64,000 nt of DNA from Amblyornis subalaris (taxonomy: Eukaryota > Chordata > Aves > Passeriformes > Ptilonorhynchidae): assembly GCA_018881555.1 (NCBI GenBank), contig JACAXG010000067.1:4063635-4127634 (forward strand). Direction: 5' to 3'. How positions within the stretch are numbered: the stretch's first letter is position 1; each line of letters starts with the position of its first letter. The position numbers and the translations under genes are program-made. The notes under the pieces were generated by a model. That model saw only the letters and a list, made by a program, of their open reading frames with translations. It ran no database searches and was not told the origin of the DNA. This document shows, one piece after another, positions 13,701-27,104 of this stretch.

Positions 13701-14073
13701 GTCCCCAGCTGCTCTGGCCTCCTCCTTCAGCACTGTCTGCTCAATGAGAGCAAGCACTGTGTGTGAACACCAAAATGTCACAAAACTACTCCATGGAGTC
13801 TTCTGCCATTTCCATGGATTAAATAGGCTCATAGTGTCAAAAAGCAGCACAGCCACTGCAAGAAAGGGATAGATGGTGAAGGCATGGGAACAGGACAGGA
13901 GCATGGCTCTCACTCCAGGCAGCAGCAACAAACGAGAGTGGCTCAGCAACTTATAAAAGAGCATTCCAACTGCCATAACTGGAAGCTTATTATAGTGGCA
14001 GTGAAAGGTAGAAGGTAACCACAGGGAAAAAATCAGAAAAACCACATTGCTTTAGTGAGGCTCTGAAACATGG

Positions 14074-14145
14074 ACTTTTCCCATGAAATTTGTGTGAAAA
14101 GAGGTAGCAGTTTTTCACATGACATTTGTGTGAAAAGAGGTGCTG
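14074..14145. repeat. 36-bp tandem duplication, two copies
   Basis: Two adjacent copies share the 14-base core GTGTGAAAAGAGGT at 14092 and 14128, exactly 36 bases apart, with similar flanks (CCATGAAATTT against ACATGACATTT). Because 36 is divisible by three, a plus-strand open frame here repeats FSHEICVKRG and FSHDICVKRG. I take this as a local duplication; there is no other evidence for a protein. Confidence 0.85.
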
Positions 14146-15615
14146 AGATGCCAGTATATGTAAAAAGACTTCAGGATAACCATGAGGAGGGATTCGCAGA
14201 GCCAGTCTCTGAAGCCTGCTTCTTCACTACTGTACCAGCACTGTGGGGCAATCTGTCTTTCTTCCATGAACATGAGCGAATACAGTTCAGCAGTCTGGGG
14301 GGTCAATATGCAAGGCAAGGCGATACCCTTCCCTCAGAGCTATTTTCATATCTATAATCACACTCTAATCTAGTTCATCAAGTATGATTGGGGGAAAAAC
14401 NAAAGTGCATTTTGTCTCCCCTGCCCCTGCGAAATGGGTGTTGCTGGAATTCACACGAGCTGCATCTGCACTACCCACTACGTGTATCAATTTTAATCCA
14501 TTTTTTAAAAGCTCTTTCTTGCACAAACTGCACGAATGACAAGACAGAAACGAATGGCTGCACACTACCTTGCAAGGGCAAGTGTTTTCATCAACTTGGT
14601 CCATTGGTGCGATAAACAATCAACCAAAGTTCACCAATTTCATCTCAGTATTTTGCCTGAAGATACTGTGAATGGGGTACTATATCTACCTTGAACGTGC
14701 TGTAATTTTAAACTGCTCCACTTTATCACAGCTCTTCATCTGAATGACTGGTGCCAGGAACTTGCCACTGTAAAATTAATAACATATTGACACTTCCAGC
14801 CCCTCAGTCTATCTTTGAAGTTTGAAAGCAATATCAAGGAATAGGTTATTTTACTTGGAAGTGATGACAATTTGTCTAAGACCACAATTCTCCAAATGTA
14901 TACAAAACAGAAAGCACACATTTTGGCAATAACAAATAGATCAAATTTGCTTGGGAAAGCATTGAAGGCTAAATATTTCTGGCCTCTCCACAAGGATTCC
15001 AAGGCACAGAGGAAGAATATTAAATGGTCTCTTTGCTTCACGATTAAAATCAATGGGGATAGACTGCTCTCTCCCAAGGCTGGATAGATGGAGTCATGGG
15101 TCCAACTCCCTCTTGAAAAACACTACCTGTAATCCAGGCTGTAGCATGATGCTTCTCATTCGTACCAGGGATTGTTCTGTTCTCCCGCCATGTGCCCCTG
15201 CATCCCATGAAGGAGGATCAGCACTACTTGTAGGAAGCAGAGTCCCAGGGTAGGACCACAGGGAAAGACAAGCAAGATTTAGAGGTAGCAGCTGTGAACT
15301 TCATAGGGTGCCTGCTGCCGCTCAGTTACGGCACAGTAGGGACTGCAAGTGCAATTCCTTCTTGCCACTGCCCTCAGTGGGGCTGCTTCCCCTTGCCAAA
15401 TGTTTATTCTCACAGGTCTCATTGTAGAAATGAATGCGGGTTTTCACCTGAGTTTAAGCCAGGACATGCTACTGCCCACAGTCTTCTGAGCTAGGGTGCA
15501 TGGTGCTGCGTGTCTGAGTTGCCTGCACACCTTTGGACATCCCTTGAAGGTGGGACTCCAATCAGCTGGTCAAGTTGCCCTGTCTTGAGTGAAGCTGCAG
15601 GGTGAAGCCATCTGT

Positions 15616-15948
15616 TATAGAATAGAATCATTAAGGTTGGAAAAGACCTCCAAGATCATCAAGTCCAACCTCGGACTGAATATCACTATGCCTGCTAGAC
15701 CATATCACAAAATGCCATGTCCATTGATTCTCTGAACACTTCCAAGGATGGTAACTCCACCACTACCTTGGGGAGCCTGCTTCAATGCTTAACCACCCTT
15801 TCAGTGAAGAAATCTTTCCCAATATCCAATCTGAACCTCCCTTGGTGCAACATGAGGCCATTTCCCTTTGGCTGTTTGCTAATTGCCTGGGAGAAGAGGC
15901 CAATGGAACTTCTAACAGCCATGAAGCCCCCTAGCCTGGGCTGAGCCT
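15616..15948 (-). mobile_element. CR1 LINE 3' end, 5'-truncated, minus strand
   Basis: The left end carries the short CR1 tail repeat (ATAGAATAGAATCATT) followed by the well-known 3'UTR text: a stretch close to GGTTGGAAAAGACCTC, then AAGTCCAACC, a GAACACTTCC block, and sequence around AACCTCCC and GGGAGAAGAGGCC. On the plus strand this is the reverse complement, so the element points left. The match fades after about 15910. There is no coding part. It is a typical 5'-truncated insertion of about 330 bases. Confidence 0.9.
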
Positions 15949-15990
15949 AGTAATTTAAAAGCTACATGGGAGTGGAAGCAGGTACCTTAG

Positions 15991-16017
15991 AGAATCATAG
16001 AACAGTTTGGTTTGGGA
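15991..16017 (-). mobile_element. Tiny CR1 tail fragment
   Basis: AGAATCATAGAACAGTTTGG followed by TTTGGGA closely matches the extreme 3' end of CR1 in reverse orientation. Only about 27 bases can be recognised. It lies about 40 bases to the right of the larger CR1 end, so it is either an extremely truncated separate insertion or a displaced piece. The identification rests on one short motif. Confidence 0.6.
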
Positions 16018-19000
16018 GTGTTATTCTCTTAGTCTTCTCCAAAGAACAAAACAGTTATTCCTACAACTGATATAACTGATAGCAATGAGTGGTGGGAAGG
16101 TACCCTGACAGGGTTCAGCCCAGAAAGCTATTGTGTCCCTATGCCTAATCACGTGTGGCTGAGTCCAGCTGCTCCCAGGGATAGTGACAGGAACAAGCCT
16201 TTACTGTCAACAACCTTGCACACAGGTTAAGCTTACACATGTGCTAAGTTTGGGATGCCAGTACCTCAGGAACACACCCGAGCAGAAATATTTCCCTATT
16301 AAAAGGAATTTTCAATCTATGTCCACTTTCTATGTGAAGCTTCTTTCCCAAATCCCACTATCTCTTCCCCAAATTATTTATCTGTATACCAATCATTTTA
16401 GCAAATGCTTCACATGGAGCTATAAGTTTTCCAATGGCTTTACACAAAGAAGAACACAGCAGTAACAGTGGAGAACATGAAAAGTCAAAGGGACAGTACT
16501 CTTGTCTTACGACAATACACTACAAAAGTCAGAAACCACCTCTAATACTGCTTGAGCATCCTCCTGAGTGCAGTATCCAGTAAGTCTGATTATTCTTGGA
16601 CAGCAGTATACTTTTTCCCACATAATTTATTCATTGCAAAGTCTAATCCTGATGCTGATAAGGCAATATACAATAAGCAGAAGAACATAATCGTATTTGA
16701 GGACAAGAGTAAGAAAGCATGCCCAAGCCATTTCCTGCTTTGTCACAAATGATTTCAACACTGTTTTGTTTTATGTCTTCCTGGAAGCTGAAATGCAGTG
16801 TCTAATGTTTCAACCAGAGAACTGTATTAAACATAGTCTTTTTACTTTCTGTGTTATTAGTCAAGGATGAATTTTATAGCCTAAAAACATGGATAAGCTC
16901 AATTAAAAGGGAAAGAAACAGTGGGAAGAGCTCTGCTCTGTAGGAGTTATGATAGAAAAAGGATGTAGGATATTATTACAGTTGTCTTCTTCATGACGGA
17001 AGGCTCTATTCACCTAAACCACAATTAGAGCTATATTGACTAATGATGGAAAATGCCACTGGACTGGTTCTGCTTCTGGAGACTGTCCTCAAAACCTTCT
17101 CTGTACTTCAATGCACATACTTTTTGCAGGGCTCAAGCTGCTCATGTTGATACAAGTTTGGAAATTCTGCTGTCCANCTGTAACCATCTTTTTCAGCCCA
17201 GAATCTGTTGTTATGATGTCTGGGGCAGAAAGGAGAGGAGTGGCCGCAGTTAAGGAGTCAATGTCTTGGTTAGAAAGTCAGTGACTCTAGGAAAGAGATC
17301 TCCCATTGGCATAGAGCTCACAAAGCAAATATATTTTCCATCCAGCGCTGTCCCTACCCTAAGGCATAAGGGAGTGATCTTCCCAACCTTGCTCAAGTAT
17401 TTGGATGGTTTGTGTCAATATCTGGAATTCTTTACAAGTGGGTGCCTGAGCACAATGAAAAAAGACCATGAGGCAACTGTGTCAGTGTTTTGATCCAGGA
17501 AGTTTCAGGAGTCTTTCATACGCTGCAATTGAGTGAACTTTCAGATTAAAGACCCATCTTCAGCTCTTTGATCTGGTGTGCATCAGTTACTGAAGTCAAG
17601 CAGCTTCTATTTCCCAGAGGAAAAGAGAGGTTTTATAACGACCAGAAAGGTAAGAAGAAACAAATAGAACATGGAGATCAGTAAAGAGAATGAAATAGTA
17701 CTGGGCAGTGAAACAGATACTATGAAATATAGCATATACAACATCAGAGAATAGTGTGTAGGATGTCAGAAAGGTCTTTGGAGGTCAAGCACAGAATGTT
17801 TCACTTTCATTGTACAAAGCAAGAAAGACTATCTTGAACAAAAGAATGGAATCAGCATTGCATGCATCCAAAAGTTATTTTATGTTCCTGATTCAAGTGA
17901 GATGTGACAAGAGGAAAGCAAAAACCAAAACAAAAGACAACCCAAAGGATTATAAACTGTCCTAAGGGCTTGGAAGGATTAAAAAGAGCAAATACATATG
18001 CATATAAAAATCTTAAACAAATACTATCTTCATAAAACAAGCACTACTGCCCCGGTAAATCACCTAACATATCTTGCAGATCTTGGCTAATTTTGTAATT
18101 ATCCAGTGTCTTCGTTACTTGATCAGCATTTTGGCATCATCTGATGTTGTCCAAGATTTGGTTCCAAATGCAGCAGTTATTTCGCATGGATGTAAAATTA
18201 CATTTTTATACTGAGATACCAGGCAGTTAAGCTTTGTTACTGAGATTTTCTTACATAAATGCTTCAGGTTAAATATGGGATTTTCCGGGATTCAGAGCCT
18301 GAAGCAGCACTCACTGAATAAAAGTTTTGATTTCATACATATATAAGGCAAGTACAATGATCACAGTGAAACATGGTCCTTTAAAAAAAAAAAAAAAAAA
18401 GATGAAAATATTGTGTTTTATTACTACGTTTTTTTTAGAAATAACTTGTTCCAAATTGAAGAACTGATTTCTACCGTCCATTACATACATGTTGATTTGG
18501 AATTGCTTCTTATTTTAGTGAAGGATTTTTGAGTTGGTCTTGTTCTTACAGTTTTTTACAAAGAATAAAACTGTTGTGATCTANTAACTATGTTTTAGTC
18601 ATAAATATTTTTAAAATTTTTAGCCGATTATATTAAAAGCCCACATCCTTTAAGACAACTTTTCATTAAGACACAAGTTTCACTAAATAGCAATGAACAT
18701 TTAAAAAGTACAATTGTGACCTTAGAAATGTATTATTATACAACTGCGACAATTAATGCTAAGAGAAGGGGAGGAATGTTTTGATCTTATTACTGAGCAG
18801 AAAAAGATCATAAAATTGAGAGAAAAGAGAAATGTGGGAGGATGAGATAAACTTGCAATCCAAGAATGAGAGAGATCATTTATTCAGCTGGGTTATTCAA
18901 GCACAACCTGTCAGCTTCAAAATCCTAGTTTTACTTGTAAGGTCTACAGCATGTTTTCCATACATTTAGTAGACATCATGTTCCATATGAGAGAGTTTCC

Positions 19001-22000
19001 AATCACAATGACTGCAATTAAGTTACCGTTTAATTAAGATTACAACAAACCAAGAACACACAAGATACTCTTTAAATTTTTTTTCATTTTAGGTGAAATA
19101 ATTAGACTTTTTTGTCTTGTAACTGTTTTCCAACAGTTAAATAAATAAGAACAGTGGTAAAAAAACTGCTGGAAGGAAAATAAAGCATTAAGACTGAGGA
19201 ACAGGTCCCACAGAAAAAGTTTCCATGGACTAGGGCTATCAACTAGTATGCCTAAGCAACTAAGAGGTCCTTATCACAGACCAAGCCCCCCTTGGGCTTG
19301 ACTGTCTTGAAAAGAAATCAAGATCAATTTTGCTATCTTAGAGATCCTACATGTGGGAAGAGATAAGAAAGGACAAGAAAGAAAGAGAGATTGAAATAAC
19401 AGAGAAAGGACATGTCTGAAAACTAGCCAAGACAATACACCAGCATGCCATTGGTTTTACGGCAATACAACAGAGGAGGAATCTGAGGGAAAACAGACAT
19501 ACATACCACACACCCCCAAGACACCTTTGCAGGTACTTATGGGACACTGTCACAAAATAAGGGCTGGAACAAACACACGAGTGCTAACATGAAAGTTTTG
19601 CAAAAGCATCTTATAGCTGGCATCATAAAGACAGTAGTCCATACCCCACTAGGAAGGCTTTGGAACTAGAGTGAAATACCTTAACATCAAATTAAAGGAA
19701 TGAATACCAACACAAATAAGGAGAGTGGATGGCAAGCATTGTTACAGTAAGTNATAAAAGCATTAATGGAAGAGAAAAACAAAATTGCTGAGAGAGAAAG
19801 TAAGTAATAAATTTATGGAGGTGATACATGTCATACAACAGGTACCTGTTGTACCCTGTCGTTAGAGGAGAAAAGATCTGTCTCCACCAAAAACCTAACA
19901 AAGAGGTACTAAAATGGGACTAAATATTGGAGTAATGCACCGCAAAACTTTGGAGCATCATCCATCCTGCAGGGAAAGACCTGGAGTCTACAGTCTACCA
20001 ACCACCCTAAATAGTCATCTCAGGACTTCCCAGGGATCAGAAGAAATATTCCTATCTGGGCTGAGGAGCTGCCTTGAGTGAGCAGCTGGTTTATCTCTAT
20101 GTTCTGTAAAGTGCCTGTCTGTGATGGTCCCCTGTAATTGCTGCTCTGGAAAGAGCTGCACAAGAGCTTACACAGGTCTGTACTGAAAGAGCACTTCCCT
20201 CTTCTCTTGTGTAATGCAAAATGCCGACTGCTGACATTAATTCTCCTTCACTTGCTTATGGGGAGGGTTATGAATAATAATAAACAAAAATAAACAAAAG
20301 AGGTATCCATGGGCTAAAGAAAACCCTTTCTGAGGATGGACTTTAGAAGAATGCACAGAGCATCCAGGACACTACAGGCTAGTTAACTTTCCATTAGTAC
20401 CTTGACAAATACAGGTAGCAATGAATAGAGAAAAAAAAACAACACTTCAACAGTATTCATTTTAGCTTGTAATCACACATAATATGTAAAGACAAAAACC
20501 CCTTCGTAAAGACTAATGCAATTTCAGAGCTTGTTGGCAGTTACAGTTCAGTGTTTCTGGAGACTGAAAACCAGTCCAGCATGAATTGCATAACAAATGA
20601 CTGCATTAAATCCATTCACCAGGCCTCAAAATCCAGGCACCGATCCTGAAATTCAGTACAAAGTTATATCCAGCCTGGTGAAACCATGGGCTGCCATGGA
20701 AAGAAGCACTCTCCCACCAGACTCCTCGCTAGCATCAGAAGTAGAAACCATGCGACTGCAGCACCAGCTGGCACAATGGCCTGACAGAAGATTAATCTGC
20801 CAAAATAAGGTTTTCTATCCAATCATTTGGCTGGACTGACTCACTCTACACTCACAGATTGCTTAACCCAGTACAACATAAGCCAGGGAAACAGATGAGA
20901 CGGGAGGAAGCATGGGACTGCCCCTTACTGAAGACAGCCTCAACTTACAGCACGGTATGCGCAAAGCCTCACACTGAGATGTTCATAGGGGCTATAGGGG
21001 GCAATATATCAGTCTTTGCAACTAAGTAACAACTGAGCTTTATCTCAAAGAAAGTGCCATTTTCTTACTGTGACCATGACTAAGAGGTCTGCAGTCTAAC
21101 AGCTGTTAGAAAGCAAAGACTTCATACCAATATGAGCTCCTGAAATTGGAACCTAAATGCAGAGCAAATACATATTTCCACACAGAAAATTTGTCAGACT
21201 ACGTCTAAGAAATTGATTTCAGTTTAGGAGAGTGTTCCAGCGCAATACTGCACATGAATCAACAAGCTTAGCAAATTTAGCTCATTGCAGCTATTGCCAT
21301 GTCTTCAAAGACAAGGTATTTTCACCAGCTGTACGTCTCTGAATGGAAACACCTGCCGCATCCACAAGATAGTCTGTACTACGCCTAGTGTCAGATGTAC
21401 ACACCAGCCAATATTAAGCTATAATTAAGCTATTTTGGATTTTCCTTATCAGCAGAATCCATCTTTGATTCAGGTACAAATCAAACACTTTATTATTCCT
21501 ACCACTAAAAGACATCCATATGGAAAAATGTATAGATGACTGTAACAGATCATTAAAATATTACAAAAAAGGCAATTCAGATACAAATTTAGACTTTGCA
21601 GTACTGTGTACCTCTGATGACTAGCAATGTATTAAATTAGTGAAAATGTATGTACATGAGTAATAAAGATCCCCAAAAGAAAAATACTTAGAGAAAATAT
21701 TAGAACCAAACAAAAATATACAGCCTAATGTGTTCCATTTCTCTATCCCTTCTTCTTGGCTGTAAAGAGTGTGTTTCTGACACTTGCAAAGCATGCTTCC
21801 CAAATGGAAAATGGCTGCCAACAAATGAAATGTTGCAGCTGACACCATGCAAGTTTGGCCTATTTCTTTATTCACTTAGGGGAGTTATCACACAAGCATT
21901 TGCCTCTGGCAACCCATTCTAATGCACATTGTGATAACGTCTCATTTTGACACAGACTGGCAAAAATTATGCATGGTTTACATAGACACAATCTCATATT

Positions 22001-24648
22001 TTCAAGGTCTGATCTTGGACATGGTTAATTGAAAACATGGGTCCCTTTATTCTTCATGATTTGGTTGTCAGTCACCATCATACATTTCTCTGCTGCAAGC
22101 CCTGCCTCCCCTTTCTCTAAATCCCATTGCTGTATGTCCTCCAAAGGGAAAGAGCCATGGAACAAAGACCTGCTTGTACTTGATTTATGCTGCTGTCCAC
22201 CTTTTCTTAAAACAATATATTTCACTCAGAAGCTTTGGTTTGCATGACAGGGAAAGTCAATAACTTGATTTGCGAAATAAGTAAATTATAAAGAGAACTT
22301 CAAATTAGCATACACAACGTTATACTCTTCTGCCCGTAATAGAGGGGAATTAATTTTGTATTCTTACAAGAAGTAGCTATTGGATTTTTTTGACATCTAC
22401 AGGTGACAGTAGGATCATGCTGGAGTTTATCCCTTCCCAGATACCCTTTGCATTTCTCCCCATGTGCTTCTCCATTATGTGGACAACCCTGTGCTTCAGC
22501 TGCGAATTATCCACTATGGAGTTCTTCTAAGCACGTCCCCAAAGCAAGGCTCCTCCGGCCTTGTCAGTCCCTCCCAGGGAACCACGGCCAGCATGGATAC
22601 TTACACGCCACCTGCCCACTCTGTGAAATGTCTGAGTATGAGACACGTTGTCTGGTAGAAGCATCCTTTTCCACACAGCACTGAGTCCCATTCCCAACAT
22701 GAAGAGACCCAGCTCATGCTTGCATGTACTGTAAAGCACCCATTCCATTTCTCCTCGCCCTAGACCTCCTTCTCTAACACTTCAGCCTATATATTGATAT
22801 CCCACATGATCTAAGACTCAATGACCACCTGCTTCTATTCTCCACCCCTTCCAAAGCTCTATACTTTGGAAGAAGTCATAGAACTGCTTTGCAAACGATG
22901 ACTTCCCTCAGCTCCATCATTGGGAGATAAAAGTCTTTGGAACCAGAAGGAAGCATGTTTAATCAAAAGAAACTTTCTTTCACATTTCAGTGCATTTGGA
23001 TTTAATTAGAGAATTTTTAAGCCATGTTTTATTTCAAAACTGAGATATTATTGACTGCTTAACGGCACATATATAAATAGCACCAGTGAATGCATCAGAG
23101 CTCTGTAACTGCAAAAACATGGAAAATAATGATGTTATCCTCTGTCCTTCACCCGTGCTTTCCTATATAGTCACTGGCTTGCTATTACTGCAATATTGCT
23201 GGAATCTGATGGAGTAGAGCCAATAACACTGTCAAAACAAACAAACAAAAAAATTCCTGGCAGCAACACATAGAGATGGAGAGGAAGAACAAAGTTCAAA
23301 AGCTACCCAAATGACAGAGTGTAAAATATGTCAGAAATACCAAGAAAACAAAGACAACTCTTGTGATAAAGAGGAAGCAAGGGTCCCTTGCATTTCATAG
23401 CTGCCTTCTTCCAACTTCCAATGTAGTGCACTGAGATTTCTGGATTATGTAACCTCTTCAATGGCTGCACTTTTGTAATGACTTAAATATAAAAATGAAT
23501 GACTGAATCAGTATAGCTATTAATTATGATAGTACAGGCCAGCCAAGAAGCTGCATCCACTATAAAGGACAGCACTGAAGTAGTTGAGCAAGCGTTAAAA
23601 TTATCAAAGCACTAAGTTTCAGAGTTAATAACCTCTCAAATGAAGTTCTCATATTTCACATTGTCAAGCTCATGAAGGAAGGCACACTTCCCTTCACATT
23701 TTTTAAGATTGTCCTTGCAGCAATAAGACTCAAGAGACAATTTTCTCTTTAAACAAAATCTCAGATTTCTGAACCGAATGCTATGGCAAAGGATGAATTT
23801 TGAAGATATGCAATTCTGGGAAACAGAAGTTTTTTGCTAAATTATCTGCCATGTTCATGCTAGAAAATCAGCACTATTTTCAAAGTCCTAGCACCTTTCT
23901 AGAAGAGATTATTTGAACATAGCTCTACCTATAAAAGGTTTTATTAGGCACATTCCTAATTTGAGATATACGTAAAATACCCAAAGAAAATTATAAGCAG
24001 CTTTCCAAAAAGAACTGAATCCATCTCCAGAGAGATATGTATATCTACTAAATCTCAGACCAGCTAGAGCTTTAGGACTGTAAAAATATGGATGCTTACT
24101 AAGTTTCTACTTAACAGCATACCCAAGAAACAATGTTTCAAACAAAGCTCTAGCCGTGGCCTGCCAGAAAAGTGAACTTCGCTGCCTTCAAGCAACTGTG
24201 GTCTGGAAAGCAACACTAGCCAACATCTATCACCATCAAATGTTTAAACAAAACCACATTCTTCCTTTCTCAGATTTTCCTTCTTGCTATCCCTTATAAA
24301 GTGCAGTGTTCCTTTTCTTCCAGCCTTTCCTCATAAAGCCCATGGTCCTAAATGAAAATGTGCTACTGATCCTCGAGCATGAGACTAAGGCATCACATGG
24401 GATGGAGCAATCCCTCTAATTAAGGTAAGGAAAACATGATATTTTTGAAGGCCATCCTTCTTAAAGAAACACATTTCTTCAAAATTTCACCAGACATAAC
24501 ACATTTATGAAGCCAGCATAAAGTCAGAAGTGAACATCTTCTCTTGCCCACTACTTCACTTATATCTTAGTCATTGCCCTGTAGGGCAACATGTGCTGGT
24601 CTTCATTTCTGTGCTGATCACTATAAGCTTTGAGTGGTATTACCTAAA
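16018..24648. other. Noncoding unique DNA
   Basis: AT-rich sequence with no recognisable gene or transposon. Open frames such as 20597-20839 and 22403-22684 have no family motif, and the latter overlaps a similar-sized frame on the other strand. It contains an A18 run at 18383-18400 and isolated single Ns at 17177, 18584 and about 19753. It may be part of a long intron if the leftward gene proposed at 51 kb is real. Confidence 0.55.
18383..18400. repeat. Poly(A) run, A18
   Basis: Eighteen consecutive A with no LINE or SINE body on either side that I can recognise. Confidence 0.9.
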
Positions 24649-24750
24649 CTGGAGTAGTTTGTGAAGAACTGCAGCCCATGGGAAGGACCCACTCTGGAGC
24701 AGTTCATGAAGGACTGTATCCCATGGTAGGAAACCCACGCTGGAGCAGGG
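24649..24750 (+). repeat. 45/46-bp direct repeats inside the LTR
   Basis: Units begin with CTGGAG at 24649, 24694 and 24740. The first two are full copies containing GAAGAACTGCAGCCCATGG and GAAGGACTGTATCCCATGG; the third breaks off after CTGGAGCAGG. Such arrays lie in the U3 enhancer part of this LTR type and vary in copy number between insertions. Confidence 0.85.
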
Positions 24751-25130
24751 GAAGAGNGTGAGGAGGAAGGGGTGTCGGAGATGAAACTGTAAACTGACTG
24801 CAGCCCCCATTCCCCATCCTGCTGCACCAGCTGGGGGGTGGACAAGGTAGAACAGTTCAGAGTGAATTAAACCTGAGAAGGAAGTGGGGAAAGTGATTTT
24901 TAGTCCTGTCTTTGTTTCTCACTGTCCTACTCTGTTTTCAACTGGGAGAAAATTAAATTAATCTTCCCCCAAATTAAGCATGTTTTGCCTATGATGGTAA
25001 TCCATGAGTTATCTCCCTCTTCTTATCTGAATCCATGAGTTTATTTTCTTCCCCCATCCTGTTGACAAGGAAGAGTGAGACAGTGGCTGGGTGGGCATTT
25101 GGCAGCCAGCCAAGGTCAAACAGGTCAAAC
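24649..25130 (+). mobile_element. Solitary endogenous-retrovirus LTR, avian ERVL-like type
   Basis: This matches, from memory of the repeat family, the 3' two-thirds of a common bird LTR. It has direct repeats built on CTGGAGCAGTTC...GAAGGACTG, then GAAGAG.GTGAGGAGGAAG, a CTGACTGCAGCCCCCATTCC block, CTGCTGCACCAGCTGGGGGG, a T-rich stretch with TCCTACTCTGTTTT, AATTAAATTAA, and finally GGGCATTTGGCAGCCAGCCA ending in AGGTCAAAC. No gag, pol or env sequence lies beside it, so it is a solo LTR. The 5' part (U3 start) is not recognisable and the copy is probably 5'-truncated. The terminal AGGTCAAAC is repeated once at the right edge (25113-25121 and 25122-25130). One N lies at 24757. Assignment to a specific subfamily needs a repeat library. 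Confidence 0.75.
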
Positions 25131-27090
25131 TTCTTCCCAATAATAACAATTAATCCCCACCAGTGGAAATAAAAAACAAAAAAGCACCTGTATTAGAGAT
25201 CACTGACTCCAGCTCTCAGTGAATAGAAACTTGAGCATATGGGCTGAACCACTGCCTGTCTGATGAGGGACCCACTCCTGCTTCTCCCCTTATCATTTAG
25301 AAGAAATCCAAATTCACCTGTGAGAAAGAGTAGGGGACAGCACATTTCCAATTTGGGGGGTTTCCGTGTTATCTTCATGTGGTGTTCACACTAACCAATT
25401 TGATTATTACCAGCAGATAAATAGCAGTTATGTCCCAAGGAGAGCAAACAAATAATTTTCCAGGCAAACAAATATTTTTCAGCAGGTGGAATATTTCACA
25501 GCAGAAGAAGGGCAGCATTTTATGAAGGAATATTGCTGCAAATCACCAGTACTATCAGCAGTGCTTTGGTTGGTTTATTTCTTTCATATGAATACATTGT
25601 TTTGAGAGGAGTCTTAGGGAACATTTTAGGGAAAGGAAGAAATGGGTATCTGAAGAGTCTTCAAGCTGAAAATCTTTAAATCCTCCTTACAATCAAAGAT
25701 GGGGTGAGTGACAATATCAGGCATCAAAAAGTCTGGCTTGAGAAAGTTATTTCAAACTGTGCCACAGCTTTTCTAGTCAAGAAGCTCCACTTCAGAGGAC
25801 ACTGGACTAACAACATATCAATTGCTATATGAAGAGTTTTTTCCCCCTTGTTTTTTTCTAGAGAAAGATGATTATAAAGTGGCATATGTGAGAGGGTACA
25901 AACTCCCACCTGTTTCTGCTACCTTTAGCAACAACCAGTCAGTTTCCACCAAATTTCACACAGAGAGGAAGTAAAAATCTTCTAAGTTCCTACAGTTTTT
26001 TTGAAGACAGGAATCAGAGTGGAGACATTAAATTTGATCAGCACCCCCACCGAGAGAAAAGCTAAATGCTGAGTCTGGCTTTCAACACACAAAGAAGAAT
26101 CCACTCATATCAAAGATATGATAACAGAGACTAAATTGCCTTTTTCCCTTTCAGAAAACCAGATTTCACATCTAACTAGATGCCAGAGGATGAAACTACA
26201 CTCCATATGACACATGAACATCCACACCCACAAATACTCTCAGTAAACCAGGCTTCACAAGCTTCAGTGTTCCTGAATGTAGTTCAGTGTTAAACACTAA
26301 TATGGGTTTCTCTCCTTTCTTCAGCAACAAAGGCACTTTAAGCTCACTTACACAGCATTTCTATTTGGATGGACCCCAGAAAGCTGGGGGACAGCTTCAA
26401 AAATAAAAATATCAAGATGTCAGTCAGCAGTCCCTGGGTTATTTGGCTCACCTGACACAGCCTCAGTCTGCCCTAGGGAGAAAGTAAGTGTGTGTGTGTA
26501 AATGCAAAACATAACATTTCAAGTAATCTGTTTTAAGGCGTAACAGCATTTGCCATACTTATTCAAAACCACAGATCATTTCCATGGAGAATACTACAGG
26601 ACAAAAAAGACAAATCACCCCACTGCATGCCAAAACCCTCTCCATTTCTGTAGTAAGGAACTGAAGAAGGGTGCAAGCACAGGGATCCACACGCCAGGAT
26701 GACCTGCACATATACCCTCCTATAAATGTTTAAATAAATAGACAATTTTAATCTCAATTTTAAACTCATGCTGCATGCTGCCATGTGAAGACTGTTCCTT
26801 CTTCCATACAAAGTTGAAGCATCTTAAAACAGGATTCGAAATCTGGTAATTTATGCCACTTTATACATTTGCTGACAGGAATACAATTCTACAATTTTAA
26901 ATGATTTCCTGGGGTCGCTCCTGCGCACTGCCGAAAAAAACAGTGTCAGTATTAGTCCCTTGTGATGCAAGAGGGCATTAACACTACTATATCAAACGTG
27001 TGGTGTCAACAAGTAAATCACAGGGAAGAGTTGACGAGCTGAAAATTGAGCCTACCTTTCAGTACGGCTGGAAGACCGACAGTCTTGATG

Positions 27091-27104
27091 GTTACCATAG
27101 TAAT
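27091..27104. promoter_or_regulatory. X-box-like imperfect palindrome (possible RFX site)
   Basis: GTTACCATAGTAAT fits the RFX-factor X-box pattern (two inverted GTNRCC / RGYAAC half-sites) with a perfect left half and one mismatch in the right half. It is far from any visible promoter. The call rests on the motif alone. Confidence 0.3.

Larger units (their letters stand above)
3771..15615. other. Noncoding unique DNA
   Basis: Nearly 12 kb of AT-rich sequence without a recognisable gene or dated transposon. Open frames here (for example 9681-9944, 13185-13664 and 13647-14045) overlap one another on opposite strands, match no family I know and lack paired splice signals, so I do not call them genes. 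Within the stretch I see an A-rich tract at 5834-5940, an ACAA repeat at 10683-10717, a 36-bp tandem duplication at 14074-14145, and two single-N positions (6736 and 14401). Confidence 0.55.

Noticed and set aside
13185..14045. Longer open frames on both strands (159 codons plus, 132 codons minus)
   Set aside because: They overlap or abut on opposite strands, contain no known motif and have no paired splice signals or start context that would support an exon.
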